This document shows positions 8,837-19,342 of a stretch of DNA of 64,000 bases, one piece after another (position 1 is the first letter of the stretch; each line of letters opens with the position of its first letter). A model generated the notes under the pieces. The model did not search any database. It was not told where the DNA came from and worked only from the letters and a program-made list of their open reading frames with translations. The position numbers and the translations under genes were made by a program. The DNA is from Olivibacter jilunii (GTDB taxonomy: Bacteria > Bacteroidota > Bacteroidia > Sphingobacteriales > Sphingobacteriaceae), in NCBI RefSeq assembly GCF_900607235.1, contig NZ_LR027857.1, positions 62,001 through 126,000 on the forward strand. The letters are read 5' to 3'.

Positions 8837-8978
8837 TTATTGATGCTTTGTTAGTTTTTTAAGGTATCAATGAGCCCTTCGGGGTTATTGATGCTTTGTT
8901 AGTTTTTTAAGGTATCAATGAGCCCTTCGGGGTTATTGATGCTTTGTTAGTTTTTTAAGGTATCAATGAGCCCTTCGG
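8837..8978. repeat. 48-bp tandem repeat, three copies
   Basis: Copies at 8837-8884, 8885-8932 and 8933-8978 (last copy 46 of 48 bp) are identical over their shared length. Each unit has ATTGATGC near one end and GTATCAAT about 20 bp on, forming an imperfect inverted repeat, then GAGCCCTTCGGGG. It is noncoding, between two minus-strand genes. A degenerate copy lies at 49131-49179. Confidence 0.9.
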
Positions 8979-8980
8979 CA

Positions 8981-9019
8981 TTTTTACCATCCCTCCGGGA
9001 GGCAGGCTTTTGAATTTTT
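8981..9019 (-). repeat. 39-bp dispersed spacer repeat, copy 2
   Basis: Exact reverse complement of 3825-3863. It directly abuts the 48-bp tandem array, so the spacer is a stack of unrelated repeat modules. Confidence 0.8.
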
Positions 9020-9047
9020 AATTTTGAATTTTTACTTCTGAATTTAT

Positions 9048-10463
9048 TCACCCTTTCACATAATTAGTTCCATAAGGAAAACGCTGCGGTCTAGCGAAGG
9101 TTGCATTCGCCTTTTCGTCACCAATAAAACGTTCTGTTTTATTATCCCAGGTTAACTTCTTGCCCAGTTTCATGGCTGTGTGTGCCACGATACAAGCCGA
9201 GCCAACACGTTGCGCCACCTCTACCGGGCTAATTGTCTCTTTACCATTTTTAATGCATTCGAGCCAATTGGTATGTTGTTCAGGACTTTCATAAAGATGT
9301 ATCTCATTAGGTCCTATTTTCGAAGTTAATATTTTTTTGTCACTTGCGTAGAAAGCTTTATTTTCTTCACCGCTGGCGGAAGCGGTAGGATCGGTGGCGG
9401 TAACACCAACGTTTCCACGGGAAACGAAAATCCACCCATCCGTCCCTTCGAAACGAACCCCATTCGGAAAAGTATCACGCACTTCCACTTGCACCTTATT
9501 GGGATAAAGCGCATGAATCTCATATTTACCATGTACGTCCCACAGACCACTTGTCGGAAACTCCGCCTTTCCCTCAACTTCAAGTGGACCTCCGAGTTCC
9601 TGGTCCATGCCCCAATGTGCTATATCGAAGTGATGAACGCCCCAACCGGTAATCATGCCGGCACAGAACTGCTCGCAGCGCAACCAGCCCGGCCGTTCGC
9701 CGTCAATTTCCGTTTGAGAATGGACGCGATCTTTGGTATAATATACATAAGGAGTCGATCCCAACCACTTGTCATAATCTAAATTTGGGGGAACCGGCAT
9801 TTGCGCTGTGTTGCCTCCGGCAGGATCGATGGGCAATCCGATTTGGATTCGCTTAAGTTCACCGATACGGCCATTTCTAACTAATTCGCAGGTCCGTTTA
9901 AATTGAGGCCAAGGGTTCATGGACCGTTGTTGCGTTCCAAGTTGAAAGACTACCCCTGATTTTTTCACCGCATCGGCCATGGTTCTACCTTCGGCAATGG
10001 TTAAAGCCGTTGGCTTCTGTAAATAAATATGTTTACCTGCCAGCGCGGCTTCCATAGCCGGTTGTGCATGCCAGTGATCGGGAGTACTAATGACAACAGC
10101 ATCTATATCCTTTGCAGCAATTAAGTCTTTGTAATCATCATAGGTCTTTACATCAATAGATTTTCCAAATTTGTCCGTATGCTTCTTTTCTATCCAGGCT
10201 TTACCTTGCTTCAGTCGATTGCTATCAAAATCAGCAACAGCCACTACATGTACATAATCATGTTTCATTACTTCCGGCAGATCATGCGTCATACCTATTC
10301 TACCAAAGCCTATTTGGCCTATATGAATGCGATTACTAGGCGCATTTTTTCCAAAAACAGAAGCTGGTACAATTGTTGGAAACGCCGTTGCTGCAAGTAA
10401 TACAGCAGAACCTTTCGCCGATTTTTTAATGAATGAACGACGGTTTAATTGGTTTTTGTTCAT
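9048..10463 (-). CDS. Gfo/Idh/MocA-family oxidoreductase with Tat-type leader
   Basis: A 471-residue protein with leader NRRSFIKKSAKGSAVLLAAT, a Tat-type twin-arginine signal, implying export in folded, cofactor-bound form. The Rossmann domain begins HIGQIGFGRIGMTHD (glycine motif about 47-53), followed by DAVVISTPDHWHAQPAMEAALAGKHIYLQKPTAL, with the EKP motif as QKP. The substrate domain holds GWGVHHFDIAHWGMD (His pair). Such exported members act on glycosides or polyols. It lies 49 bp after the ThuA gene, on the same strand. Glycoside 3-oxidation is one plausible reaction; not proven. Confidence 0.85.
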   Translation of the reverse strand: MNKNQLNRRSFIKKSAKGSAVLLAATAFPTIVPASVFGKNAPSNRIHIGQIGFGRIGMTHDLPEVMKHDYVHVVAVADFDSNRLKQGKAWIEKKHTDKFGKSIDVKTYDDYKDLIAAKDIDAVVISTPDHWHAQPAMEAALAGKHIYLQKPTALTIAEGRTMADAVKKSGVVFQLGTQQRSMNPWPQFKRTCELVRNGRIGELKRIQIGLPIDPAGGNTAQMPVPPNLDYDKWLGSTPYVYYTKDRVHSQTEIDGERPGWLRCEQFCAGMITGWGVHHFDIAHWGMDQELGGPLEVEGKAEFPTSGLWDVHGKYEIHALYPNKVQVEVRDTFPNGVRFEGTDGWIFVSRGNVGVTATDPTASASGEENKAFYASDKKILTSKIGPNEIHLYESPEQHTNWLECIKNGKETISPVEVAQRVGSACIVAHTAMKLGKKLTWDNKTERFIGDEKANATFARPQRFPYGTNYVKG

Positions 10464-10512
10464 ATCTTATCATATTTAGTTCTATAATTCGATTGGCTTT
10501 TTCATCTTTCCA

Positions 10513-11343
10513 TCACTTAGCAAGCTGGTTAATCGCTCTTTCAACACGTTGAGCCTTAGCTTTACTGTAGTCTCGCTCCCTTTGTTCGCCTATAGCCCAT
10601 TGGATGCCTCCCAAAATATGCTTCCGAAAGGCAGCATCATCATAATCTTCCTTCTGATGTCCTAATGACGTATACCAAGCCCGTCCACCGTCAAATTCAT
10701 GACACCAAACGGATGGAAACTTATTACCGAAGGTGATAGGTCTTCGTTCGCGCACTTTATCTATTGTGTTGAGGTCATTAACCGCAATCACTTGCAGATT
10801 CACCTCCATTTCCTTTAAATAATAACATTCATCTTTTGCTCGCTTCCATCTAACAGGCAAATGCGATACAGAAGGGTGATCCTGCTGGATAAGCAGTACA
10901 TCAAAGGCTTGTCCGGGTTCGTGCCAGTCGAAAGTCCCACCTAGCAAGCGTTTAAACCAGGGCCAGTTACGCTCGGTTCCAGATGCAGAATGAATGCCGA
11001 CAAAAGCACCACCCGCCTGAATGTAGCGCATCAAGGCAAGCCGTTGCTTGTCGTTATCGAAAACGTCATTATTTGTGTTAGAGAAGATTAATACATCATA
11101 CTGTTTTAATCTCTCATCCGTAAAATCTGCCGGATTCTCGCTAAAATCAACCTTGAAGCCTGTAGAGGCTGCTATCTCCTGTAGGGCTTTTTTGGAGTTT
11201 TCGATATTGTCGTGAACAAAGCCCTTACCGTTTTTGGTATAAACCAGCACTTTTACATCCTTCCAAACGATGGTCTGCATCGCTTTCAAGAATGTTGGTA
11301 AACACAAGAAGAGGAACAAATGAATACTTATTAGCCTTTTCAT
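10513..11343 (-). CDS. ThuA-like domain protein, exported
   Basis: A 276-residue protein with a signal peptide (MKRLISIHLFLFLCLPTFLKA) and a ThuA/glutamine-amidotransferase-like fold: VLVYTKNGKGFVHDNIENS (about 33-51), DVLIFSNTNND, GGAFVGIHSASGTERNWPWFKRLLGGTFDWHEPG (115-148) and GRAWYTSLGHQKEDY (220-234). ThuA domains are linked to trehalose and other disaccharide use and keep company with Gfo/Idh dehydrogenases. First gene of the minus-strand run 11343-6510 and divergent from the LacI gene. Exact activity not known. Confidence 0.82.
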   Translation of the reverse strand: MKRLISIHLFLFLCLPTFLKAMQTIVWKDVKVLVYTKNGKGFVHDNIENSKKALQEIAASTGFKVDFSENPADFTDERLKQYDVLIFSNTNNDVFDNDKQRLALMRYIQAGGAFVGIHSASGTERNWPWFKRLLGGTFDWHEPGQAFDVLLIQQDHPSVSHLPVRWKRAKDECYYLKEMEVNLQVIAVNDLNTIDKVRERRPITFGNKFPSVWCHEFDGGRAWYTSLGHQKEDYDDAAFRKHILGGIQWAIGEQRERDYSKAKAQRVERAINQLAK

Positions 11344-11582
11344 AAATATAGTACAATTTACATTGGTTTCATTTTTGATAGTCTATGTTTGGCTTAACAC
11401 GAGGCTAGACGAAGATAGCCATGAACATCCTCCATGATCCACAATATTAAGTATAGCCGAACGGTTTTACACCACGGATGTCATTAAAAATTAACGATAA
11501 CGATGTCGTAAAAAAGAGATTACCGAAATTAAGCGTTTCCAAAACATATATATTTCTTTGCGTCAACTTTAAATTTCTAGTC

Positions 11583-12599
11583 ATGCCTAATAAACCTGCT
11601 ACGATTAAAGATATCGCTAAAGCACTTAAGGTATCCATATCGACGGTATCAAAGGCCCTGCATAATCATCCAAATATAGGAGCCATTACCAAAGAGCGTG
11701 TGTTGGCCATGGCAAAGCAGCTTGATTATACGCCAAACATTACAGCCATTCAATTTAAGCAGCAAAAAACATTTACTTTGGGCATTATCGTTCCCACATT
11801 GCTCGATCATTTCTACATACATGCCGTAAATGGCTTTGAGGAAGTTGCATCCAAAGCGCACTACACTGTACTGATAGGCCAAAATCAGGAAAGCCTCCAG
11901 CGCGAAAAAGAACTCGTGTCAGTGATGCAGGGCAACCGCATTGATGGATTGTTAATTGCCATGTCGAAAGAGACAAGCAACCTCGATCATTTGCGAAAAC
12001 TGGAACGTGCGGGGATACCCGTCATGTTTTTTGCACGAAAACCTGTCAATGAAACCTATAGCTGTGTAAGTAGCGATGTATACCACGCCGCTAAAGACGC
12101 CGTAGACCTTTTTGTATCGAGAGGCCATCAGCGTATTGCCATTATTAACGGACCATCACATTGGACAACCAGTCGGGATCGATACCTCGGCTATCGTGAC
12201 GGATTACTTAAAAATGGTCTATCTCCTGATCAAGAATTGATATGCGAAAGCGATCTAACAACAACCGATAACTATAAGGTCTTACGAAAGCTTATGCGAC
12301 TAACGGATCCACCAACAGCGATGCTATTGTTTAAAGACTACCTGATGCTCGATATTATGACCTGCCTACGTACAGAATTCCCCAATCGATATCTTATAAC
12401 AGAACTGATCGGCTATGGTGCATTGCCTCTTTTTAGCCATTTCGAAAGACCACCGCTTGCCTCCTTAAAAGAACAACCTTTCCAGATTGGCGTCAAAGCA
12501 GGTTCGCTACTTCTTGATATGATCAAAAATCCGCATCAGTCCCGCAAGCCAAAGCTTATCTCACTCCCTTGTAAACTCCATTATTTTAAAGAACTCTAA
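11583..12599 (+). CDS. LacI-family transcriptional regulator
   Basis: A 338-residue LacI-type repressor. I take the ATG at 11583 because the protein then starts MPNKPATIKDIAKALKVS, with the DNA-binding helix-turn-helix at residues 7-26 and the hinge helix near 50; an in-frame upstream ATG at 11478 would add 35 residues unlike the family. The ligand domain (60-338) has FTLGIIVPTLLDHFY, GNRIDGLLIAMSKE and SCVSSDVYHAAKDAVDLF. It diverges from the ThuA/Gfo/Idh genes (240-bp gap). The palindromes at 19136-19172 have LacI-type symmetry and are candidate targets. Confidence 0.9.
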   Translation: MPNKPATIKDIAKALKVSISTVSKALHNHPNIGAITKERVLAMAKQLDYTPNITAIQFKQQKTFTLGIIVPTLLDHFYIHAVNGFEEVASKAHYTVLIGQNQESLQREKELVSVMQGNRIDGLLIAMSKETSNLDHLRKLERAGIPVMFFARKPVNETYSCVSSDVYHAAKDAVDLFVSRGHQRIAIINGPSHWTTSRDRYLGYRDGLLKNGLSPDQELICESDLTTTDNYKVLRKLMRLTDPPTAMLLFKDYLMLDIMTCLRTEFPNRYLITELIGYGALPLFSHFERPPLASLKEQPFQIGVKAGSLLLDMIKNPHQSRKPKLISLPCKLHYFKEL

Positions 12600-12881
12600 G
12601 TAGCTTCAGCTTTTAAAGCTGTAGGCTATAAGCAATAAGCTTTAAGCACGACTTAACGATCAACCTAAACCAGCTAATTGGCTCATTATCACATCTGCTC
12701 ATTAACTCATCGGCTAACCGACCGTAGGGAGCCCCATGAGTACCGAAAAAGCAAACACTTACGAATAATTAACGAGCTTTCAGTCGCGCTAGCCTCTCAT
12801 TATCACATTGGCTCATCGGCTAATTAACTCATCGGCTCATTAACTATTCCCTACTCCCTACTAACTCCAATTAACTATTTT
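12600..12881. other. Spacer made of low-complexity modules
   Basis: No gene seen. It contains GCTTTAAGC/AGCTAATTGG strings shared with 32996-33051 in inverted orientation, then CTCATTATCACAT and ATTAACTCATCGGCT repeats. Confidence 0.6.
12639..12694 (+). repeat. 56-bp dispersed spacer repeat, copy 1
   Basis: Matches the reverse complement of 32996-33051 in 53 of 56 positions: a 30-bp exact block and a 23-bp exact block around a 3-bp difference. Confidence 0.75.
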
Positions 12882-13835
12882 CTACTGCCCCGTAAATTTT
12901 TTCCAAAATTTCTCCGCTTCTGTCGGTTCCATTTCACCATCAAATACAATCATTCGATAACGGAGTATGTATTTCTTCCCGGGAACTAGCACCCAATCTT
13001 TATTTTTAGTTGGTGAAAAATTTACAAACACATCCCCTCTCCCTTTATTCTCTTGTTCCGGCCATACACGAATGGGCTCCGGATGATTATAATTCTCAGG
13101 AGAAGACAAGAAAAGGAGCCCTGCAGATGATCCATCAAGATCTCCTTCAGCGATTACCCAACGTGCTAAAGAGCCATCGGCTGTTTTACGGTCGTTTCCC
13201 TCTGAAGTAATGATTTTACTGTTCTTATTAGTCCACTGCTCACTTGCGCGAAAGCCAAGGCCAGCATAACGATATGCCTTTAACACGACGGTGTCTTGTC
13301 CAACGACTTGGAGTGTTGACGTCAAATCGCAGCTATACCTTTTATCATCAATAGGTGAAATGTGCGCCTCCCAGCTTTCGTCCAAAATCTGCACTTCTTT
13401 TTCTGACTGTGGGAATATAATATGCGCGTGTTTGGCTTTGAACCCAATCGTCTTCCCTTTACTTTTTATTTCCTCCACCCCTTGAGATCTGATGGTCCCC
13501 TGTTTATCTCCAATATTCCATAAATCGTACACCTTGCCTTTATAAGCAATTCGTGTCCAAGGATTCCATAATCCAAAATGATGGTAATGATCGGATGGCT
13601 GAATGCGTGTCAATGTTTTTCCGGACAAAGTATTAAGAGGATGGATAAAACCAGCTCGCTTGAACGCCGCGTCAACTCCGGGGGGAGGGCTTAAGATTTC
13701 ATACTGATAGCCCAGTAAATAGTGTCCCTTTGCATCCATTAACTTCAGCACACCATCTTTCCTAACGGCCTGCTGTGCGAAACCGTAAGTAAAACAGCAT
13801 AATAAATACGTCAATAAAAGATAATTTTTCATCAC
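12882..13835 (-). CDS. DUF6807 (PmoA-like) exported protein
   Basis: A 317-residue protein with a signal peptide (MKNYLLLTYLLCCFTYGFAQQ) and the DUF6807/PmoA-like body: GFIHPLNTLSGKTLTRIQPSDHYHHFGLWNPWTRI (60-95), with its clustered histidines, and GLGFRASEQWTNKNSKI. Found in Bacteroidota sugar-use loci, sometimes next to Gfo/Idh genes; the biochemical role is not established to my knowledge. It is 64 bp downstream of the SusD gene on the same strand and so probably in the same transcript. The start could be either Met of MMK. Confidence 0.75.
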   Translation of the reverse strand: MMKNYLLLTYLLCCFTYGFAQQAVRKDGVLKLMDAKGHYLLGYQYEILSPPPGVDAAFKRAGFIHPLNTLSGKTLTRIQPSDHYHHFGLWNPWTRIAYKGKVYDLWNIGDKQGTIRSQGVEEIKSKGKTIGFKAKHAHIIFPQSEKEVQILDESWEAHISPIDDKRYSCDLTSTLQVVGQDTVVLKAYRYAGLGFRASEQWTNKNSKIITSEGNDRKTADGSLARWVIAEGDLDGSSAGLLFLSSPENYNHPEPIRVWPEQENKGRGDVFVNFSPTKNKDWVLVPGKKYILRYRMIVFDGEMEPTEAEKFWKKFTGQ

Positions 13836-13898
13836 TGCTTGGTTAGTTTTCTCTTTAAATATAGGTCTTTCTTCATAAAATCAACTATATGACATCCA

Positions 13899-15743
13899 CT
13901 AATTATTTCCTTCAGCCGGGATTTCCTCCAAAGGTGGAATATTGCTTTCCGAGCCCGCATAACCTTGATTTTGATTGATATGCCCCATTGGATTGGCGTT
14001 AATAGCGCTAATCGGAATAGGCCATAATACGTGATACGGACTAATTTTATAAGTAATCCCCAAATTGGTAGTTACGCCCTTATTATAAAAATCGCTCTTG
14101 GCCAAAATACGATCATAAAAGTAATTGTCTGTTGAAAAAGCCTGCAAGGTATATGACTTCCCATTCTCTGCCACTTTTCCGGTCATCGCAAAGATATAAG
14201 CAATGCGTGTCAATTCTGTCTTCCGCGGTTCTTCATAATACAATTCGCGTGCACGTTCGTCCAAGATGGTTCCTATATTGACGTCTGCTACCGAAATGGG
14301 AGCGGCTTGCGCCCGTATACGTACTTTGTTAATATCGTTAGCGGCACTTGCCAAATCACCTTTCCAAAAATAGGCTTCCGCACGTAGCAGATAAGTCTCT
14401 GCTAACCGAAAGACATACCAATCCGTATTTCCGCCGGCAGGTTGTACGCGATTCGGATCTTCTATGTACAGTTTGTAATGGGGCCATCCAAACCATTGGC
14501 GAATCGTGTCGCTCGACAATAACTTCCCGGCTTCGTTACGCAGCTGAAGATGCTTCCCATAATAAGGGTCATTATCTCGTTTCAAATTGGGGTGATTGTA
14601 AACGAGGTCTTCCATATCCATCCAATTACCGGGTGCATGTCGAAGATCGTTCGCGTCTGTCCAAAGCCCCTTTTGACTATAATAAGTTGGACGTAAACGG
14701 CCGATTCCTCTTCCATAGGCTGTTACCTGGTCAATTTCGATCCCCTTTGTATCCGAAGTACCACCACGGCCACTTGGCGTAACAATTCCTGAATTGGCCC
14801 AAAAAGGAACCGTGTTTCGCATGGTTTGACTACCCCCATCAAAATTTCCGTCGATATTCAGACGGTCAATAACAAGCATAAGCGCTTCGGTATTAGAAGC
14901 TAACGATTTATTCTCAGGTCGATGTAAATCCCATATCACATTTTTGGTAGGATCACCGGCGTCGGTACCGAAGCGATCGGTCATAAGCCGATACCGACCG
15001 CCATCAATAACGCGACTGGCTGAAGCAATGGCATCATCAAATAAGCCTAAAGCCAAGTTTACTTTCGTTAATAAATGACTCACCGCTCCCTTGGTAACTT
15101 GTCCTTTGTTCACGTCATCAGGCACCCATTCTTGTGCAAATTCAAGATCTTGCTTCATTTTGTGAAGAATGACTTCTCGTTTGGTACTGTAGAAATCCAA
15201 TTTAGGTTCATCCAATACATTAAGAATCAAAGGAACATCCCCAAATTGTTGCGTTAATCGATAATATCGAGCGGCTCGATGAAAATAAGCAGCCCCTAAG
15301 AGATGGTTGCGTTCCGCTTCCGAGGCGTAGTCCGTCGGTTTATCAATATTCACAATGGCCGTATTGGCATAGCGAATACCACGATATCCTTCATTCCAGT
15401 ACCAACCGATTTTATTATAGTCGGTATGGTTCAACTCAGCATCCGGCGTAATAGCCAAATCGAGATTTTGCGCCGGGCCCGGCTTATCGGTTGTACCCTC
15501 TACTGCTATTTCCGAAAAGATACCTTCGGTAACGATTGGAGGCGCATCGCCAAAAAACTCAATACGCATATTTCGCTCGCAAGAAACTAAGGTTGCCCAC
15601 AAACCTTGCGCTGATTTAAAGGTTTCTTCCGGTGTAAAGAATGACAGTGGCCTAGGCTCTAAAAACTCTTTCTTACATGCTTGCGGTAGCATGCAGGCAA
15701 ATAGGCTAACAACAATATATAAAGGTTTAATACGATTTTTCAT
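13899..15743 (-). CDS. SusD-family nutrient-binding lipoprotein (pair 1)
   Basis: I start this at the ATG complement at 15741-15743, giving 614 residues with the leader [19 protein letters not shown] and lipobox LPQAC (Cys 23). The longer upstream frame would overlap the SusC gene by 91 bp and lacks a signal peptide. SusD/RagB features: helical TPR-like segments ([56 protein letters not shown]) and the C-terminal [20 protein letters not shown]. It binds glycan at the cell surface and closes over its SusC partner, encoded 59 bp upstream. Confidence 0.92.
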   Translation of the reverse strand: MKNRIKPLYIVVSLFACMLPQACKKEFLEPRPLSFFTPEETFKSAQGLWATLVSCERNMRIEFFGDAPPIVTEGIFSEIAVEGTTDKPGPAQNLDLAITPDAELNHTDYNKIGWYWNEGYRGIRYANTAIVNIDKPTDYASEAERNHLLGAAYFHRAARYYRLTQQFGDVPLILNVLDEPKLDFYSTKREVILHKMKQDLEFAQEWVPDDVNKGQVTKGAVSHLLTKVNLALGLFDDAIASASRVIDGGRYRLMTDRFGTDAGDPTKNVIWDLHRPENKSLASNTEALMLVIDRLNIDGNFDGGSQTMRNTVPFWANSGIVTPSGRGGTSDTKGIEIDQVTAYGRGIGRLRPTYYSQKGLWTDANDLRHAPGNWMDMEDLVYNHPNLKRDNDPYYGKHLQLRNEAGKLLSSDTIRQWFGWPHYKLYIEDPNRVQPAGGNTDWYVFRLAETYLLRAEAYFWKGDLASAANDINKVRIRAQAAPISVADVNIGTILDERARELYYEEPRKTELTRIAYIFAMTGKVAENGKSYTLQAFSTDNYFYDRILAKSDFYNKGVTTNLGITYKISPYHVLWPIPISAINANPMGHINQNQGYAGSESNIPPLEEIPAEGNN

Positions 15744-15802
15744 TTCATCTAGTTTTGTTAAATCTCCAACTCTTCTAATCTCTTGATTGATCAAAGGCAA
15801 TT

Positions 15803-18800
15803 TTATAACGTTACATCGAGTCCAAAAGTGAAGGTACGTGGAGTTGGCCCTGCACCATCGTTTGGATCCCACTCCGGATCCCAGAATTGCCATTCTTTGG
15901 TATATAGAGCAGCATTACGCACATTTAGATAAAGCCTTAAGTTTCGTATCTTGTATTTCTCAGTCCAGGCACTGGGCACGTTATAGGCTAGCGACACATT
16001 ATCCAAGCGGATGAAAGACCGATCGCGATAGACATTGAAACCCGTTGCGCTGCCTTCGTTAGAACCGATACGGGCCCATTCCGTTGATTGATTTTCAGGC
16101 GTCCAGTAAGGATAATCATAGGAGTTCATCCGATCTGGAAAGCCATTTCTATTCTTCAACCAATTAAAAGAAGTTTTGTGCCCCCACAGCGAATACATCA
16201 TGAAGGAGAAAGAGAAATTCTTATAAATCTGAAATTCATTTCGAAGTGACCATCTAAATCGGGGTTCGGTATACCCCAAAAACTGTCGATCTGCATTCGT
16301 AAATCGTCCATCGTCATCCACATCTTCTAGGCGGTAGTCTCCGGGTACCAAAGAATACCTCGCTGCAAGCTCCTCTTGTCCTAGCTGGTAAACCCCAAGC
16401 GCTTTCCAATCCCAAATGGCATCAATAGCATGCCCAATAAACCATTTATTGGCGATATCATCTACCTCCTTACCATTGCTATCGAAGTTGCGATAGATGT
16501 GTAAAATTTTATTTCTATTTAATTGGAAATTGAATGTAGTACGCCATGTAAAGTTGTCTCTCTGCATATTATTCGAGTTGAGGGTAATTTCGAAACCACG
16601 ATTCTGCACTTCTCCTAGATTATCCATCACCCAGTCGAAACCGGAAACATTAGGCAAGGTTCTTCTAACCAATAAATCCGTTGAATTCATTTGATAAGCT
16701 TCAATCGTACCGTCCAATACATTATTAAACAAAGCAAAATCAAGCCCCACGTTATAGGACGTATTCCGTTCCCATCGCAAATTTTTATTTTGCATCCTAT
16801 TCACCCAAAGCTGACTTGCCTGAATAACTGTTCCATCAGGCAAAACATATAAGTACTTTCCAGTGGTTAAATCAGCGATCGCATTATATAAGCCGTCTTC
16901 TCCCAGATCACGATTACCATTACTACCCCATGAGAAGCGTAATTTCCCGTAATTAAACCACTTACTTTTAAAAAACGCCTCCTCCGAGAACACCCAACCT
17001 ACGGCCACTGAGCCGAAATTGGCCCGTGGATTGCGCTGTCCGAAAGCAGAATAACCATCGCGCCGAAAGGTACCGGTGAACATATATTTGTCTTTCAACG
17101 AATATACCAAGCGGGCCATCAAGGCATCACCGGTACTATATTGGTCGTTACTACTGATGATCGGTTTTATTCCCGATCCAATACCATGATATCCCAATTC
17201 ATCCGTAGGATCGAAATTTTCGTTGGTCATGGTATTATCCCAGCGTTGGAACTTTTCCGCATTGACTAAGAATGTCACATCGAAGCGGTGTATGTCGTTA
17301 AAAGTTCGGTCCCATTTTAACAAATTATCCACCTGCCAATAATAAGTCTCCCGTTGCCTTCTGGACGCCCTACCACCAAACCCCGCCCATTCTTCGTGCT
17401 TTGCACTTTGTGCATTATATTGGTCCAATAACTCCAAACGAGGTGTAAAATTCAATTGATAAGTAATGCCAAAAGGGAGTTTAACACGACCAAAAATAGT
17501 GCTATTCAAACTATTTGTTCGGTATAAACGGTCGGTAAAGAAAGCATCGTAACCCAAGTTGACACCTCCGCTTGCTTCATTGTTTGGCCGCCACATCAGA
17601 TTACCGTTCTCATCATAACGGCTACCCCAAGGTGATAAGCTTGTAATGGCGCCCCAATTGTATGGGATTGCACTTTCATTCTTAGTAGTAAACTGCGTAT
17701 TCATACCAACCGTCAGAAACTTGGTTACATTCGCTTCAATATTGACTCGTGTTCGTATCGTCTTATACTGATCGTTCACAATGATCCCCTCATTATTTAA
17801 ATATCCTGCTCCAACATAATAAGAGATATCTTTATTCTTACCTGAAAAACTAATATTGTGATCTTGGCGTAGTCCATTCTGAAAAGCGAGATCATACCAA
17901 TCTACACTTTTACCCGCTATATAATTATCAATTTCGACAGGCTGCATGTTAAGGCGCCGCAACCAAGTGCGAACAGGATCACCACTGGCTCCGTCATACC
18001 CCATCCACTCTTCAACGCTGATATCGCTGGGCAATGTTCGCGGGTCGTTATATCGGTAAGGTTCGGCCTTCGGATTACTCGTTCTGAAGTAATCAGAACG
18101 CCATGTCGTGAAACTAGACGCATCGAACACTTTTTGGTTAACGGCCATCGTAGCAAGTCCGACATTTGAGCTTATGTTAATGAGCGGCTTTCCCTCTTTA
18201 CCTTTTTTAGTAGTGACGATGATAACCCCCGTTGCAGATTTTGCTCCGAATACAGCCGCAGAGCTCGCATCCTTTAAAACATCCACAGTTTCAATGTCGT
18301 TAGGATTTATATCTTCCCATGCGCCATAATAAATGGCTCCATCCATTACAATCAGCGGTGATGTCCCGGCATTTAGCGATGTTCTACCCCGAATTTGTAA
18401 GCTACCTCCTCCCTTGGCGCGGGCGCTGAAGCCCACATTTACTCCCGCAGCATTCCCTCTTAATACATCTGTCAACTGCGCAGGCACTTCGTTTTCCAAC
18501 TTCTGTGTGTTTACCTGAGAAACTGCACCTGTTAAATCTCTTTTACGCACAGTTCCATACCCCACCACGACCACTTCATCTAAATTAGCCATATCAGCTA
18601 CGAGTTCCACCCGAATTGCTTCTTGAGCCTGTGCTACCCGCTCTTGCGTTACGTAGCCTACAAAAGAAAAGGTAAGTGTTGCATTGGGCTTAACATTTGA
18701 TAGCACAAATTGCCCTTTGTCGTCCGTACTGATTCCATTGGTTGTTCCCTTTTCTTTGACGGCTACGCCAGACAGGGGAGCCTGATCTGTCTGTGAGATG

Positions 18801-18937
18801 ACCACACCCTTTACGGTTATCCCTTGTTGGGCTTCAGCGGATACCACAGAGAATAAAAGCCAAGCCAATAACAGGCTTATCGATTTAAAATGGTAAAAAA
18901 GTACATGTAGAATCCTTTGTGGAAAAGTTTTCATCAT
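15803..18937 (-). CDS. SusC/RagA-family TonB-dependent outer membrane transporter (pair 1)
   Basis: A 1044-residue protein: signal peptide ending near SAEAQQ (about 37), carboxypeptidase-regulatory-like domain ([24 protein letters not shown], 38-120), the SusC signature [22 protein letters not shown] (about 118-139), plug domain with [36 protein letters not shown], then the 22-strand barrel ending in [11 protein letters not shown]. It imports large glycans using TonB energy, together with the SusD that follows. The start is 405 bp from the divergent SusC of pair 2, across a region with paired LacI-type palindromes. Confidence 0.95.
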   Translation of the reverse strand: MMKTFPQRILHVLFYHFKSISLLLAWLLFSVVSAEAQQGITVKGVVISQTDQAPLSGVAVKEKGTTNGISTDDKGQFVLSNVKPNATLTFSFVGYVTQERVAQAQEAIRVELVADMANLDEVVVVGYGTVRKRDLTGAVSQVNTQKLENEVPAQLTDVLRGNAAGVNVGFSARAKGGGSLQIRGRTSLNAGTSPLIVMDGAIYYGAWEDINPNDIETVDVLKDASSAAVFGAKSATGVIIVTTKKGKEGKPLINISSNVGLATMAVNQKVFDASSFTTWRSDYFRTSNPKAEPYRYNDPRTLPSDISVEEWMGYDGASGDPVRTWLRRLNMQPVEIDNYIAGKSVDWYDLAFQNGLRQDHNISFSGKNKDISYYVGAGYLNNEGIIVNDQYKTIRTRVNIEANVTKFLTVGMNTQFTTKNESAIPYNWGAITSLSPWGSRYDENGNLMWRPNNEASGGVNLGYDAFFTDRLYRTNSLNSTIFGRVKLPFGITYQLNFTPRLELLDQYNAQSAKHEEWAGFGGRASRRQRETYYWQVDNLLKWDRTFNDIHRFDVTFLVNAEKFQRWDNTMTNENFDPTDELGYHGIGSGIKPIISSNDQYSTGDALMARLVYSLKDKYMFTGTFRRDGYSAFGQRNPRANFGSVAVGWVFSEEAFFKSKWFNYGKLRFSWGSNGNRDLGEDGLYNAIADLTTGKYLYVLPDGTVIQASQLWVNRMQNKNLRWERNTSYNVGLDFALFNNVLDGTIEAYQMNSTDLLVRRTLPNVSGFDWVMDNLGEVQNRGFEITLNSNNMQRDNFTWRTTFNFQLNRNKILHIYRNFDSNGKEVDDIANKWFIGHAIDAIWDWKALGVYQLGQEELAARYSLVPGDYRLEDVDDDGRFTNADRQFLGYTEPRFRWSLRNEFQIYKNFSFSFMMYSLWGHKTSFNWLKNRNGFPDRMNSYDYPYWTPENQSTEWARIGSNEGSATGFNVYRDRSFIRLDNVSLAYNVPSAWTEKYKIRNLRLYLNVRNAALYTKEWQFWDPEWDPNDGAGPTPRTFTFGLDVTL

Positions 18938-19342
18938 AATTTGGTCTCCTTGTTTTTATGGGGTGGTTAAACCCAATTGGTTATCAATAATCCGTTGCAA
19001 TGGATGGGATAAAATTAGAGACGTCAAGAGCAAGATGTTGCACAACAGGGCGAAACAAGTTTTAGATTTCGTTCAAAAACCGCGATAAAACTGCATTTCA
19101 AACGTTGTACTAAAATTTTAGAGAAACATCAAATTACGCAATCGATTGTGCTTTTTTACGCAATCGATTGTGTTTTCCGGTCGCTTTGAATGCTATTTTT
19201 TTACGATTATCATTGTTAGCCTATACGCTCATTATCGGTTGTATTCTGAGTGGTGTATAGTTTGATCAACTAATTAATAGAGAAGGACTACGATAACAGA
19301 TGCCCCTGCGGCGGCCGATTTATCAAAACTAAACTAAAAACC
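18938..19342. promoter_or_regulatory. Control region between two divergent SusC genes
   Basis: 405 bp without a gene. It holds the two palindromes at 19136-19172 and, 80 bp before the pair 2 SusC start, TATAGTTTG at 19256-19264, a near match to the TAnnTTTG promoter box with one extra base. No clear box was found for the pair 1 SusC. Confidence 0.6.
19136..19172. promoter_or_regulatory. Twin LacI-type operators (ACGCAATCGATTGTG x2)
   Basis: ACGCAATCGATTGTG occurs at 19136-19150 and identically at 19158-19172, 22 bp centre to centre, so on the same helix face. The core CAATCGATTG is a perfect palindrome centred on CG, the LacI-family pattern. The LacI-type regulator at 11583-12599 is the only such regulator in the window; its binding here is inferred. 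Confidence 0.7.

Noticed and set aside
8837..8978. CRISPR array
   Set aside because: The 48-bp units are directly adjacent with no spacers, and no cas genes are present.
11478..11582. 35-codon extension of the LacI regulator
   Set aside because: LacI proteins place the helix-turn-helix at the very N-terminus, which fits the ATG at 11583.
14348..14782. 144-codon plus-strand frame inside SusD pair 1
   Set aside because: Antisense shadow of a well-supported gene; no start signal or family resemblance.
15744..15893. N-terminal extension of SusD pair 1 overlapping the SusC gene
   Set aside because: The added 50 residues have no signal peptide and overlap SusC by 91 bp; the Met at 15743 gives a proper lipoprotein leader.
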